Origin: Rhizaria sp. SCN 62-66 | Lineage: Eukaryota; Rhizaria, unplaced | Length of the DNA: 64,000 nucleotides | NCBI GenBank assembly: GCA_001724265.1 | Contig: MEDY01000100.1 | Location: 1 to 64,000 of the forward strand | Direction: 5' to 3' | Shown: piece by piece, positions 11,101 through 20,359 of the stretch | How positions within the stretch are numbered: position 1 is the first letter of the stretch | How the letters are laid out: every line of letters begins with the position of its first letter | Notes under the pieces: generated by a model | The model's input: the letters and a program-made list of their open reading frames with translations, nothing else | Told to the model about the DNA's origin: nothing | Database searches by the model: none | Position numbers and translations under genes: made by a program

Positions 11101-14100
11101 AGCGGCGGAGCGAGAGGCGGAGGCGGGGTACATGTGGCGCGTGGCGAGGGACGCGACGAGCGCGATGTCGGCGGCCGTCACGAGCCCGCTGTCGGCGCCC
11201 TTGACCGCGGCGGCACTCGCGCTGCTCGCGGTCACCGTGGTGGCGAGCAGGGCGGGGTTGAGCACGAGTACCACGTGCACGGCCTCGGCCAGCGGGCTCA
11301 CGCGCGCCGACAACTCGGCGCTGCTCGAGGCCGCGTCGCCTGACTCGGACTCGGCCTGCTCGAACTGGGAGACGGCGAGTGCGAGCGCGCCGAAGAGGGG
11401 GCGGACGAGCGCGCGCGACTGCTTGACCGCGGCCGAACCGGCCGTGGTGAGCGCGCGCGTCAGCAGCGGCACGGCCGTCGCCATCAGCGCGGGCATCGCG
11501 GCCGCAGACGCGGCGCCCGCCTTCTTACCGCCGGTGCTCGCGGCGAGGGGCGTGATGTGGGGCAGGAAGAGCGCGGCGGGGAGGCGCGCGCCCGCGGCCG
11601 AGGTGGGCTCGATGAGGTACGCGACGACGGCCTCGACCACGGTCACGGGGGCCGTGGCCAGCGCCACGTGCGCCTGTGACAGAAGCGTCACCTTGCTCAC
11701 GGCCGACTCGCTGTCCTCATCGCCGTCGTCGTCACTGTCACCGTTGCTGTTGGAGGCGGCGAGGAGCAGGAGCGCGTCGAAGAGCGCCTGCTGCGCGGCG
11801 GGAGTGCCCGCCAGCGCGCGCAGGGCCCCGGGCGCGGCGCGGGCGAGGGCGTCCACGGCTGCCGCGGCAAAGCAGAAGCGCAGCGTCAGCAGCGACCCAG
11901 GCGCGGCGCCGGCGGCCAGCGGCAGCGCGCAGCGGGGGCCGGCCTTGAGCAGTGCCAGCACCGCGGCGAGGGACGCCGGCGCGGCGGCGAGCGCCGGGAG
12001 GTCCGAGAGCGCGAGCGGCAGCAGCGCCGAGTCGACAAGCGTGCGCACCGTCACGGCGTGGAGGCCGGCCGCGATCGCCACCGCGGGCGCAGACAGCGCG
12101 CTCTCAGTTTGACTCTGACTGGCGCCGGAGTGGGCGCCGGGGAGCAGCGCGAGGGCGGCGACGGCGGCTGCGGGCAGCGCGGGCACGGCGGCGAGCGCGG
12201 CGCGGGCTGCGGGGTCCGCGCAGAGCGGCGCGAACAGCGACGCCGCCAGCGCCGTGTGGCACGGGGACGCGCCGACACCGCCACTGGGGCCGGCAGCCGC
12301 GGCCTTCTTGCTGCTCGCGGCGGAGAGCCAGGAGGAGAGGAAGGGCGCGAACACGGTGGCGAGGGCGTGGGCCTCGCTCACGGTCAGTGACGCCGAGTCG
12401 ACAGCGCTGCTGACGTCATCGTTCTCGTCGCTCATAGCGGTCACCGCGCCCTTCTTGCCGCCCTTCTTGGCGGGCACAGCGGCGGCAGCGGCGGCGGTCT
12501 CTGCGGTGGCCGAGAGCGCGGCAGTGACGAGCGCGACGCCGACGGCCGCGCCCTCGGCCAGCGCCAGTTCCGGCGCGGCGGCGGCGACGGCGTCGAGCAG
12601 CTTGCCCGCGCCCGCCCAGGCCGACACATCGGTCGCACCTGCGGCGGCCGCGGCGGCGGCGTGCGCGGCGACGTGCGGCCGCAGCGCCGCTAGCAGCGCC
12701 AGCGCCGCCGCGGCGGGCACGGCCACGCTGGCGCCGCTGCCGCTGCCGCTGCTGGAGCCGGTGCTGCTGGTGCTGCTGGCGGCAGGGCGGGAGAGCAGCG
12801 CGCCGAGGGCGAGCACGAGCAGCTCGGCTAGCGCGGCCGGGGCCGCCACGGCGCTCGCGCTGACCGAGGCCGCCGAGACAGAGGCGCGCAGCAGCGCAGT
12901 GAGGTGGGCCAGCGCGGCTGCCGCGGCTGCCGCGGCGCGGGCGGGGTCCACCAACGCGGGCGAGGACGACAGCGCCGCCGACAGCATGCCGCGCGCGGCG
13001 GCCGCGGCGGGGGACACGGAGGCGTCGGCAGCCGTCTCAGCGCTAGAGCCGCTGCTGCTGCTGCTGCTGCTGCTGGCGGAAGCAGAGGCGAGGGCAGCGG
13101 CGGGGAAGGCCGCGGTGGGCACGAGCAGCGCCAGCGGGAGACTGGCCGAAGCGGAGCCGCCGCCGGGGACGCGGGAGGCGAGCAGGGCCCACAGGGCCTC
13201 GGCGCCCACGCGCACGCTGCACACGGGCCCGCTCACGGTCACCGCAGAGCTGGCGCCGTGGGAGCTGGATGCGGCAAGGAGGTAGGAGCCGTCGCCGGCG
13301 GCGCTGGCGGGCGCCCAGAGTCCGGCCGCGGGCTGCAGCAGCGTGAGGTACAGGCTCGCGACAACGCCCGCCGCGGCGGCCTCGCCGCAGCCCGCGCCGC
13401 CGCCGACGGCGGCCGCGGCGGCCTCGGCGAGTTCGCCGGCCGTGGCCAGGGCGCGGGGCGCCGTGGCGGCGGCGACGACGGCGTTGGCAACGGCGGCGCC
13501 CCAGCGCAGGTCCGTGCCCGCGGCGGCGGCGGCGGCGGGCGCGGGCAGAGAGGCGAGCGCGGCGGCGGCGGCGGCGCGCAGCAGTGCGCTCAGTGACGCC
13601 GGGGCAGCGGTTGCCGCGGTCAGGACGAACTTGCCCGCACCGGCGCCGCCAGTGCTGCTAGAGGCGGCCTTGCCCTTCTTGGCGACAGTCTCACCAGCGC
13701 CGGCGGCGGTGTAGACGGGGAGGGCGACCGTGCTCGCCTCGGCGGCAGCGGCGCCCGTGGCCGCGGTGGCGGCGGCGGTGTCGATGGCGGCGCCGGCGGC
13801 GGTCGCGCGGGTCAGCACCGCGGTCACGGCGGCGGCCACCGCGCCCGTGGCGGCGGCGGAGTCGGCACTGGCGCTATTGGCGAGGAACATGGCGGCGGCA
13901 GCGAGCGCGATGCGCTGCACGGCCGAGGGCAGCACGCCCAGGACCTGGGGCGCAGCGGGCGCGGCCGTAGCCGAGGCGCCCGCGGGGAACGACGGCACGG
14001 GCAGCGCAGGGTAGGGCCGCAGCAGCAGTGCGCGCAGGGCCGCCACGGGGCTGGCGCTGGTAGCCTTGGCCTTAGAGGAGGTGGTGAAGAGCGCGGTGGC

Positions 14101-17100
14101 GAAGGCGGCGGGCACGCACAGAGCATGCGCACTGCTGTCGGAACCCGAGCCGCTCACGGTCGCGGCGAGGGGCGCGAGGAGGGCGAGCAGAGACTTGTAC
14201 TCCGTCTCAGCCTCAGACTCCTCAGCCTCGTCGTCGCCCATCGACTCAGCGCTACTGGTGGCGCTCTCGAGCGCGGTCACGAGGGTGACGGTGAGCGGGA
14301 GCGCCTTGCCGGGCAGCGCGGCGAGCGCGGGCGCCGTGGCCGCGGCGGTGGGCACTGCGGGCAGGCGCGCGAGCGCGGCCAGCGCCTTGGACAGCGCCGA
14401 GCCCACCGCCACGGGGTGCAGCGCGTTGCGCACGGCAGCGGCGCCGGAGCCAGAGCCAGAGGCAGATTGGCGGACGGCGGCAGCCTCGAGGAAGAAGGGC
14501 AGGAGCGCGGCGGCGGCGGGGGCGCGCAGCGGGCAGCCGTCCTCGCCGGTCACGGGCAGCGCGGGCAGGTAGGCCGACAGGAAGGCCAGGACCGCTGTGA
14601 CCACGGTCACGGCGCCCAGCGGCGAGTGCACGGACCGCGCAGACACGGCCGCGTCGGGCTCCAGCGGCGCCAGCGCGGCCAGCGCGGCGGGCGTCGCGGC
14701 CGCGGCGGCCGTGGCGAGCGGGTTGGGCCCCGCCGCGACGCCCAGCGCGGCGAAGGCGCGGGTGAGGAGCGCGCTTAGTGCGGGCAGCAGCGCTGCGGGC
14801 GGCACCACGGCCGTGTCGGCCAGCGCGCCCACGGCCAGCACGCGCGCTAGCACGGGCACCGACGAGTCGAAGCGCAGGCGCGTCAGCAGCTGCGCCGTCA
14901 CGTCCGACGCGGACAGCAGCGCGGCGCCGGCGGCCACAGTCGTCGTGCTAGTAGGGCTGGAGTCGGAGGTGGACTTGCTCTCCTCCTCCGCGGCGGCGGC
15001 GGCCTCAGCCTCGTCGTCGTCATCGTCGGCGGAGGGCGCGAGCAGGGGCGCGGACAGAAACGAGAGGTCAATGTCGTCGTCGTCGGTCGCGGCCGCCGCC
15101 GTGAGGGCGCTAGCGACCGCGGCGGCGGTGGCGGACACCTTGCCGCCCTCCTTCTTGCCCGCGGCGGCACCCTTGTTGCCCTTGGCGGGGGCCTTGCGGA
15201 TGAGCGCAGCGGCCATCTCATCAAGTTTAGCTACGGCGGCCACACGCACGGCGTCCCCGCTCTTGCCGCCCGCCCCGGCACCGCCCTGGAGCGCAAGCAG
15301 CAGGGTCGTCTCGGCGCGCGCGAGCACTTCGTGGCGCGTGCCGTGGAAGACCTCCTGCAGCAGGCGCAGCAGCAGAGCGCGCGCGGGGATCGCGCCGCCC
15401 GCGCCGGCGGCCGCGGCCGAGGCCGGCACGGCGACGCCTAACTCCTCGACGAGCACCAGCGGCGCGAAGATGCGCGCCGTCGCCGGGTCCGCCGCGGCGG
15501 CCGTGAGCTCGGCCAGTGCGACGTCCATGAGCGCCGGGTGCAGTGCGTCTAGGTCCAGCAGCAGCGAGCGCAGCGCTGCGCTGTGCACCGTCTTGGACCA
15601 CACTGTGGCGGCGGCGGCGGCGGCGGGCTTGCCCGGTTTGGAGCGGGCCTCCTTGTGCGCGGCCTCGGCGGCCATGTGGGCCGTCATGGCGGGGATGAAG
15701 CCGCGGAGAACCCAGAGCACGACCCACGAGAAGCGCGGCTTGATGTCCACCGTCGCGATCACGGCGCGGAACGACGCGATCATGCGGCTGTTCAGAGGGA
15801 AGCTCTCCACAGCAGCAGTGCTGGCATTGGCATTGGCACCGCTGGCGGCAGCGGCAGTGGCGGCGGCGGGGCGCGTGGAGAGGAAGGAGCCGCAGAAGGC
15901 CTGCAGCACGGGCCAGAGCAGCGCCGTGGTGTCGTACTTGGCGGCCAGCGCGGCCAGAGCCTCCGGCAGCGCGGCGAGCTTGGCGAGGAAGTTGAAGGCG
16001 TGCGTGGGGAACACGGACACGGCGCCCGTCACGAACGACGCGTCGGCCACGGCCGCGGCCGCCTTCTTGTTCGACGCCGCGCGGGGCACGTTCGCTGCAG
16101 CAGCGGCGTCGCCACCAGCGTTGCTGCTGGCGCTGGCGTTGGCGTTGGAGGCGGTGAGAATGGCGACGCTGTTGTTGTACTGGTTAGCGTCGGTGAGGAC
16201 GGCGCGCTGCGACTCGAACAGCGCGAGTAGACAGGGCAGCGGGAACAGCAGCGACTGCGCCGACGCGTCCACGGGTACGTGCTTGCACAGCGCGTGGAGC
16301 AGATCCGACAGCACACGCGGCCGCAGGTGCGCGCGCGAGGCAAGCTGCGCCAGGATCATGTAGCTCGCGGTCTGCGCCTCGGGGTGGCGGGCCGCGGCCA
16401 GGCCCTGGACCAGCGAGGGGATGAGCGTGGCGACCAGGTCGTCCGAGACGCGGTCCACCGAGGCCAGCACGTCGACCACGGTCGCGGCGTAGAGGTGCAG
16501 CGCCTTGGGATTGCTGGGCGGGGCAGTCACCACGCCCAGCGCGGTGAGGTAGGCCTGCAGCCCGGGCGCGGCGATCGTCGGCCGCGAGAGATTCGTGCAG
16601 ATAAATGCCAGCACGGCCGGGTCGGCCAGGCAGCGGCGCACGAGCGTGGCGCGCGCGAGCGGCGTCTGCGCCTTTTGTGCGGGCTTGAGGAAGGACCACA
16701 GGGGGGTGCGGTCGAGGTTGAGCAGGTAAAGCATGCGCGAGAAAAAGGGGTGCTCGTGGAAGGGCAGGATGCACTCGAGCACGGCCTCAACGTTCTGCTC
16801 GTGGATGCTGTAACAGCGGATCAGGAACTCGAGGCACTTGTGTGCAGCCTTGTCCAGGAAGTGCGGGGACAGGATGCGGAGGAAGCAGGTCAACGACGCG
16901 TCGAGCTGCTTGCGCTCCTCCGACGAGAGGTTGGCGATGTGCGAGGGCTCGGGGATGCGCGCAAAGAGCGTCTTCTCGAAGGCGACGAAGACTTGGTTGA
17001 CCTTGACGAGCTCGAGCAGGCCGTTGCGGGCGAGGTTGAAGATGGTCTGCGAGTCGGTGTCCGAGGCTGTGCGCTGGTCGAAGAGGAACGACGGGCGCAC

Positions 17101-17172
17101 GCGCGTCGCGGGCTCGTTCGTGTTGTCCGAGCCGGCGAGCACGCGCAGCTGCGCGGCGAGGGCCAAAGACAT
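5176..17172 (-). CDS. UTP10: UTP10/HEATR1-like U3 snoRNP (SSU processome) HEAT-repeat protein
   Basis: A single uninterrupted exon of 3998 codons, ATG at 17172 and TAA at 5176. UTP10/HEATR1 is a large HEAT-repeat scaffold of the t-UTP subcomplex of the nucleolar SSU processome, needed for rDNA transcription and 18S rRNA maturation. The first ~190 residues match the family (LAAQLRVLAG start, RPSFLFDQRTA, QLDASLTCFLRILSPHFL, KCLEFLIRCYSIH, ILPFHEHPFF). A U3snoRNP10-type helical segment follows at about 225-300. A BP28CT-like region (LVDAMVAFILKLDEDNLKQL) lies near 3550, and the C-terminus ends in HEAT helices (MVRFAALRALHEYFLRNKEE, then VLVEKLAQDVVKTIEALAGE). It is nearly twice the length of human HEATR1 (about 2140), because long Ala-rich and acidic Asp/Glu tracts fill the middle. 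It is divergent from GRWD1, another ribosome-biogenesis gene. The identification rests on both ends; the middle is too low in complexity to judge. Confidence 0.9.
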   Translation of the reverse strand: MSLALAAQLRVLAGSDNTNEPATRVRPSFLFDQRTASDTDSQTIFNLARNGLLELVKVNQVFVAFEKTLFARIPEPSHIANLSSEERKQLDASLTCFLRILSPHFLDKAAHKCLEFLIRCYSIHEQNVEAVLECILPFHEHPFFSRMLYLLNLDRTPLWSFLKPAQKAQTPLARATLVRRCLADPAVLAFICTNLSRPTIAAPGLQAYLTALGVVTAPPSNPKALHLYAATVVDVLASVDRVSDDLVATLIPSLVQGLAAARHPEAQTASYMILAQLASRAHLRPRVLSDLLHALCKHVPVDASAQSLLFPLPCLLALFESQRAVLTDANQYNNSVAILTASNANASASSNAGGDAAAAANVPRAASNKKAAAAVADASFVTGAVSVFPTHAFNFLAKLAALPEALAALAAKYDTTALLWPVLQAFCGSFLSTRPAAATAAAASGANANASTAAVESFPLNSRMIASFRAVIATVDIKPRFSWVVLWVLRGFIPAMTAHMAAEAAHKEARSKPGKPAAAAAATVWSKTVHSAALRSLLLDLDALHPALMDVALAELTAAAADPATARIFAPLVLVEELGVAVPASAAAAGAGGAIPARALLLRLLQEVFHGTRHEVLARAETTLLLALQGGAGAGGKSGDAVRVAAVAKLDEMAAALIRKAPAKGNKGAAAGKKEGGKVSATAAAVASALTAAAATDDDDIDLSFLSAPLLAPSADDDDDEAEAAAAAEEESKSTSDSSPTSTTTVAAGAALLSASDVTAQLLTRLRFDSSVPVLARVLAVGALADTAVVPPAALLPALSALLTRAFAALGVAAGPNPLATAAAAATPAALAALAPLEPDAAVSARSVHSPLGAVTVVTAVLAFLSAYLPALPVTGEDGCPLRAPAAAALLPFFLEAAAVRQSASGSGSGAAAVRNALHPVAVGSALSKALAALARLPAVPTAAATAPALAALPGKALPLTVTLVTALESATSSAESMGDDEAEESEAETEYKSLLALLAPLAATVSGSGSDSSAHALCVPAAFATALFTTSSKAKATSASPVAALRALLLRPYPALPVPSFPAGASATAAPAAPQVLGVLPSAVQRIALAAAAMFLANSASADSAAATGAVAAAVTAVLTRATAAGAAIDTAAATAATGAAAAEASTVALPVYTAAGAGETVAKKGKAASSSTGGAGAGKFVLTAATAAPASLSALLRAAAAAALASLPAPAAAAAAGTDLRWGAAVANAVVAAATAPRALATAGELAEAAAAAVGGGAGCGEAAAAGVVASLYLTLLQPAAGLWAPASAAGDGSYLLAASSSHGASSAVTVSGPVCSVRVGAEALWALLASRVPGGGSASASLPLALLVPTAAFPAAALASASASSSSSSSSGSSAETAADASVSPAAAAARGMLSAALSSSPALVDPARAAAAAAAALAHLTALLRASVSAASVSASAVAAPAALAELLVLALGALLSRPAASSTSSTGSSSGSGSGASVAVPAAAALALLAALRPHVAAHAAAAAAAGATDVSAWAGAGKLLDAVAAAAPELALAEGAAVGVALVTAALSATAETAAAAAAVPAKKGGKKGAVTAMSDENDDVSSAVDSASLTVSEAHALATVFAPFLSSWLSAASSKKAAAAGPSGGVGASPCHTALAASLFAPLCADPAARAALAAVPALPAAAVAALALLPGAHSGASQSQTESALSAPAVAIAAGLHAVTVRTLVDSALLPLALSDLPALAAAPASLAAVLALLKAGPRCALPLAAGAAPGSLLTLRFCFAAAAVDALARAAPGALRALAGTPAAQQALFDALLLLAASNSNGDSDDDGDEDSESAVSKVTLLSQAHVALATAPVTVVEAVVAYLIEPTSAAGARLPAALFLPHITPLAASTGGKKAGAASAAAMPALMATAVPLLTRALTTAGSAAVKQSRALVRPLFGALALAVSQFEQAESESGDAASSSAELSARVSPLAEAVHVVLVLNPALLATTVTASSASAAAVKGADSGLVTAADIALVASLATRHMYPASASRSAAAGAATTGGTALVSAAVVLSSNVATVTTDAILLSARTRARDAALQLLALVAAHAPALAAPHVLPLASAAVAAVAAEEAAAKALGFPFPSTTRAFVRSAQHTAGAGSHAGNANNSDDDDDDSAATVYGEGNGDDEDDDESAGKHGAAVSASAAAAARASQHPASAPSRVVVPGSQLDVALRLLRSVAAPALAPAPVLPLDAAVARTPAAAHPAHAALRGAQALLLGLGAVATTAAATRAEAEAADTLASLLDLTAAAEGDSEPAALAALVDVNSAAAVAADEAALPPGLPSLAAAARVLPAASALLHALAAASNGSTSGVKVDAASRLLLLAAGARAGAGCARVESREVARLAARAQTAVAEAEEESKGGMFDADELAILNGDDGSDDEDNDDDEDDEDDSEYSEESRAAAAKKARSRSASALAKALARLARLSASAATAGAARTGAASVLPLLAVHALRAARLGANAAAPAFTAPLSSADTAASASTAAGSAGVGAVGSDAAGYDGAVAARVPPSVIAAAVVALLAAALTAPGKAAGAGKASGAVTASATATAVSAARALLGAFPAHAQAAAMAAMVAYALSAGPNNGGDSADAGVSALALVLPAPSPVPSAVIAAPVACAALRAAVLSVVASAAAHPAFTAQLARISHLAATTNIAVANGGGSVEESAACEFRFVSQSFAVLTARLLSMSTLVDAITLPATGDADTVSLGSPTSTAVAAANGTEEAVQHHWRSLGASASATLTALSATLATQHFAAVFKSLFALSLRPGATPGSAAALTLPVPVAAVAAAGPAAVASVAAASARTGASASANSAVFTPARRVIVKRLLLLVIERVRTERQRAHAEAFLHLVSNKGTALAKQRRRAGGSADSDNDEADGDNASDDDDDADDDDEIDVALLTDAAEFAHLDAAGRRAARRKLWLAQMRRRQRALTSIVPALTTQLIAPFLAQHAAAAGVKDVLAKWRLTVDDGSVDDNGDDVAAVAAGEDMENLQAALLCVDELSDVACLLSAPTTAPAAALAALSAATVGGVKRAFALPAALTASLLDVYALVLRVAVVAANGTFLPQQHSAVTTATVSKSSKKGSAAAPAGVSVAGPGVEQWALLLSSSLLCVATLAARCGIRSLKHLSHLAPLAIAVLDKTADLDNAVNTIDDSDDDDVSAQKKSRALTESGSAAESLSAASRATLQLSSLAVLDAVIRSFPQFLEPYLPALLSALLRPTLPERSALSAADLRFATVAGAAAATAGAAATDATGAGAASSPANGGTQSNADASAYAASGLVSTCLHTAAVCISPRVLLPPLLSAWHGAISPLTGGAVSAARLLALVARVAETLTPMGARRVTARRSAAYGGDGDGDGDDGAMAEVFEFAAAGLDGTAAFGDDDDADAFDLSDNDERGVEKYYDALVQFFTNAMDLRRQFEQATLQATRAALAKSGGKNSGSSASASTDAFAALFAGVGATVRGSKSSAAMVAAAVAHKKHVSLHTSLLPFAWAERSASAEAAAAEPARAHTGNVWADASLLSVERGLVDAMVAFILKLDEDNLKQLFAAMTEWVTAHGSPVEDATAAAAAAAAQSTFAYGSGRSSNSGQHDDEDDDAASSAGAGAAAKSSDPFAENGTDVSLSRALPYLRLAQQLARSLRHIFTPYLLPQLPLLTAYLAAPARLGKKQRALIKLVAKTDAKVLKLSLAAGGKKAAAVLKGKKGKRRAGDSDSDDDADDADDGGKSGSAAAADDEDEEVRTARAFLRRRQNLQIWRAQAASLALGALTGAVEADTVLAKGMGGQTVNIINKDALEKLVPVVCAQLEVGHTVRMPDSGATSTTDSSSGSGALTGTVTLPAAAVAQDRLLAYPAFAEDVLIPCLGAISEHLGYSGPAVWDTLATCTMNHMGQYQHTRSAATGSAAANPSMVRFAALRALHEYFLRNKEEFLLLLPKVVPAIAERMQDANVLVEKLAQDVVKTIEALAGESISEYLN

Positions 17173-17996
17173 CAGCGACGGGGGGCGGGCGGCGGCGACT
17201 GCGGCGCGGGTGTGTGGAAAGGAAGTAGTGGTGAGGTTGGGTCGGTTAGTGCAGCGAGCAAGAGGCTGGCGCTAAGCGAACGGGGGAAAAGAAAATAAGG
17301 GACTGAGAGCTGCGAGACGCGGCTGTTGGAGAGCTATAGAGGCAAGGTATTGCAGGGTACAATTATGAGAGGAGCCGGGTCGGTGAGAAAGAGAACGGGA
17401 CATGAAACGAGAGGGTGAGCAAATAGCAGTTGTTATCCCGAATGAGCCCACGGGGCAGAGGCTCCTGCGCGGGCGGACCGACAAGCATAGTCATGAAAAT
17501 TATGAATCTATTTAGCACAGATCATAGACTAATCAAAAATCTTTGTTAGATTGCTATTGGCAATATAACTGGTGCGCAAGACGGCAAACGCGTACTCGCC
17601 TCTCGACCACTGCGTCCACGGACCAAAACCCTTAGAGCGCCGCCCACGGTCACTCTGCAGTCTGTCTTGTCTCACAGTCAGTGTTGGCAATGCTCTGGAA
17701 GGCGTACGGCACCAGAGTGCCTGGCTCTATCTTCTCCGTCGATTGTTATCATTCACCCATGGTTGCTATTTTCCGCAAACTTTCTATTTAAATTTGTTAT
17801 CTACACTCCTGCGCAGTCGCGTCTTCCCCTTATACCCGATGCCTTAAAAGCACGCCTCACCGTGTCTTCTCGCGAAGACCGACCGCTCACATCCCCGTTC
17901 TCCCAACGTGCAATTCTTTTTGAATACTGAATTATGACACTAATCCTCAAACCATGCAACTTTGTTTTTCTATTTTTGTTATTCTCGCTGCCACAG
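17173..17996. promoter_or_regulatory. Divergent intergenic region between UTP10 and GRWD1
   Basis: The 824 nt between the two start codons must hold promoters for both genes. It is AT-richer than the flanking exons. The last part before the GRWD1 ATG (about 17960-17996) is a pyrimidine-rich tract ending CCACAG directly at the ATG, like the 3' end of an intron. A GTACGG at 17704 matches the local donor consensus, so a 5'-UTR intron 17704-17996 is plausible. No convincing TATA box orientation was found. Confidence 0.45.
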
Positions 17997-19834
17997 ATGT
18001 CCAACTCGCTGCGCAAGAAGGACAACCGGTCTCGCGTCTCAGGCGAGCACGCCCCCGCCCCGTCCTCGAAGCGCCGCGGCGCGTCCGACAACAAGGGTGG
18101 CAACGGCGGCGACGACGAGGAGGATGGCAACGAGCTCGAGGACGAAGCGGACCTCGAGTTTGAGGACCCCTTCGGCGATGAGTTCGAGGAGGAGATCATC
18201 GTGGACGGCGACAGCGAGGAGGCCCGCGCCGACGCCGCGCGCTACGAGCCCGGTGGCGAGGGCGCCCCGGCGTCGACGCAGCGCGTGTGGCGCGCGGGGC
18301 TCGACCCGATCGGCGAGGACGAGGTGCTGGACCACGACCCCACGGCGTACACGCTCTTCCACAAGCTCAAGGTCGAGTGGCCGTGTCTGTCGATCGACAT
18401 CCTGCGCGACTCGCTGGGCGCGTACCGCACCAAGCTGCCCGCGGCGCTGTACATGGTTGCCGGCTCCCAGGCCGACGACGCCGGCAAGAACAAGGTCTCG
18501 CTGCTCAAAATCACGAACCTGTGCCGCACGTCGCTGCCCGACGAGGACGAGGACGACGACGACGACGATGACGAGGACGGCGCCGCGGGCCAGGACCCTC
18601 TGGTCGAGGCGCGCGCCTTCAAGCACCCCGGCGGCGTGAACCGCATCCGCGCGATGCCGCAGCAGCCGTCGCTCGTGGCCACGTGGGCCGACACGGGCGC
18701 CGTGCACCTGTGGAACATGTCTGCGCACTCGGCCAGCATCGACGCGCCCACCGAGGTCTTCGAGGCCAACAACAAGCCCATGGCCTCGATGCTCTCCTTC
18801 GAGGGTCACGGCAGCGAGGGCTTCGCGCTCGACTGGTCGCACGTCGCCGCGGGCCGCCTCGCTTCGGGCTGCTGCGGCGGCAAAATCTTCCTCTACACTG
18901 TTGACCCCGCAGGCGCCGTCACCGTCGACGCCGCGCCCTTCAACGTCCACGAGGGCGCCTCGGTCGAGGACATCCAGTGGTCCGCCACCGAGGAGTTCAT
19001 CTTCGCCGCGGGCGCCACCGACGGCACGGTGCGCATTTTCGACTCGCGCGCATATGCCCGCGGGCGCCACATGCTGTCGGTCAAGTGCCACGACGCCGAC
19101 GTCAACGTCATCTCGTGGAACCGTAACGGCGACGGCAGCATGCTCGCGTCGGGCGGTGACGACGGCCGTCTGCGCGTGTGGGACCTGCGGTACTTCTCTC
19201 AGACCTCGGTGCCGGCCGACTTCAATTACCACAAGAAGGCCATCACCTCGGTCCAGTGGCACCCGCACGAGGAGTCGGTGCTTATCGCATCCTCCGAGGA
19301 CGACTCCGTGTCCGTCTGGGACCTCGCGCTCGAGGCTGATGCAGAGGAGGTCGCGCGCGAGGCCACGGGCGCGCAGATGGTCGACTACTCGATCCCGCCA
19401 CAGCTGCTTTTCGTGCACATGGGCCAGACCCACATCAAGGAGGCCCACTTCCACCCCCAGGTACGTCTCTATTCACGTCTCTATTTGATGTCTATCAGAG
19501 GATATCTACAAGAATGATACTTTGTCACAACGAAATGTATCCATTTTCACTTGCTGTCACTTCATTTGGTGTCAAAAACATTCCCGTATTGCCTGACAAG
19601 GATCCACATTATGATATTTTATTTCCCGTTCTCACATTATCTCCCTTTCCTATGATCTCCGCAAACGCGTTTTTTTTTGCTGCTGCTGCACAGGTGCCTT
19701 CGCTGATTCTGACGACCGCATCTGAGGGCATCGACATCTTCAAGCCGGCCAACATGGACGTGCTGCTGCCGCCCGCCGCCGACGGCGCGGGTGCCGACGG
19801 CGCGGCCGCCGCTGACGGTGTCGCCGTCGACTAA
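17997..19834 (+). CDS. GRWD1: Glutamate-rich WD-repeat protein GRWD1/RRB1, ribosomal-protein and histone chaperone
   Basis: Exons 17997-19460 and 19694-19834; the 233-nt intron starts GTACGT and ends TGCACAG at phase 0. The product is 534 aa and the stop is TAA. GRWD1/Rrb1 escorts ribosomal protein uL3 into the nucleus for 60S assembly and in animals also binds histones and replication-licensing factors. The N-terminus is basic, then acidic. FEDPFGDEFEEE and the H4-binding-like block TAYTLFHKLKVEWPCLSIDI (about residue 114) are typical. A poly-Asp/Glu patch follows near residue 185, then about five WD40 repeats ending in WD dipeptides (LRVWDLRYF, VSVWDLALE). The C-terminus HFHPQ|VPSLILTTASEGIDIFK, joined across the intron, matches the family ending, which confirms the splice. 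The ATG at 17997 was chosen over the in-frame upstream ATG at 17934, because the 21 codons between look like an intron's pyrimidine tract. Confidence 0.93.
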
Positions 19835-20359
19835 GCACACAGTCCAGGCCCACGCAACGGCAAGGAACAATTTAATGTTCTGAATGATGCATGCGATGAC
19901 TTGTTGCTGTGGGATATCGTCTCTAAGTAGTTGTTTTATAAGAGTATGAGTATGAGTATAGTTCGATTTTGTTTTTGGTATGATATGTTTTTCGCAAGAT
20001 ATGTACAAGATAACATGACTCAGGATATTGTTACAATATATAATGTACAGATACACTAGCTAGTTACTTCTATCACATTTTTGATCGGAGATGTTATTGT
20101 TTGTGAACACTATGAGAACTTATGTAGTGTTTCTAGACTCCCGTGGCTGCAACACCGGATGGCACCCGTCAACCGACTTTCGCGCCTTGCGAGGTTAGAC
20201 ATGTTTACATGTTCTGCGTGTCAATGCCGTCCGATATTATATCTATTTGACAATCATCCAGGGTGTATCACTAAGAATCCTAACTGTTCCAAATATTATA
20301 TGTCTCTAAACGATATCCCTGCTTCACGGTACATATTTTCCGACAGACAGCGCCCCACG
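19835..20359. other. Spacer between GRWD1 and POLA2
   Basis: An AT-rich tandem-gene spacer of 525 nt. It should contain the GRWD1 3'-UTR and the POLA2 promoter. I see no clear poly(A) signal, TATA box or RNA gene. Confidence 0.4.

Noticed and set aside
17934-17996. N-terminal extension of GRWD1 resembling a signal peptide
   Set aside because: The stretch is a pyrimidine-rich tract ending in CAG, typical of an intron's 3' end, and GRWD1 is a nuclear protein without a signal peptide.
20081-20359. Upstream in-frame extension of POLA2 exon 1
   Set aside because: The extension is AT-rich, begins without an ATG at its edge and lacks the codon bias of exons. The ATG at 20360 starts a typical acidic POLA2 N-terminus.
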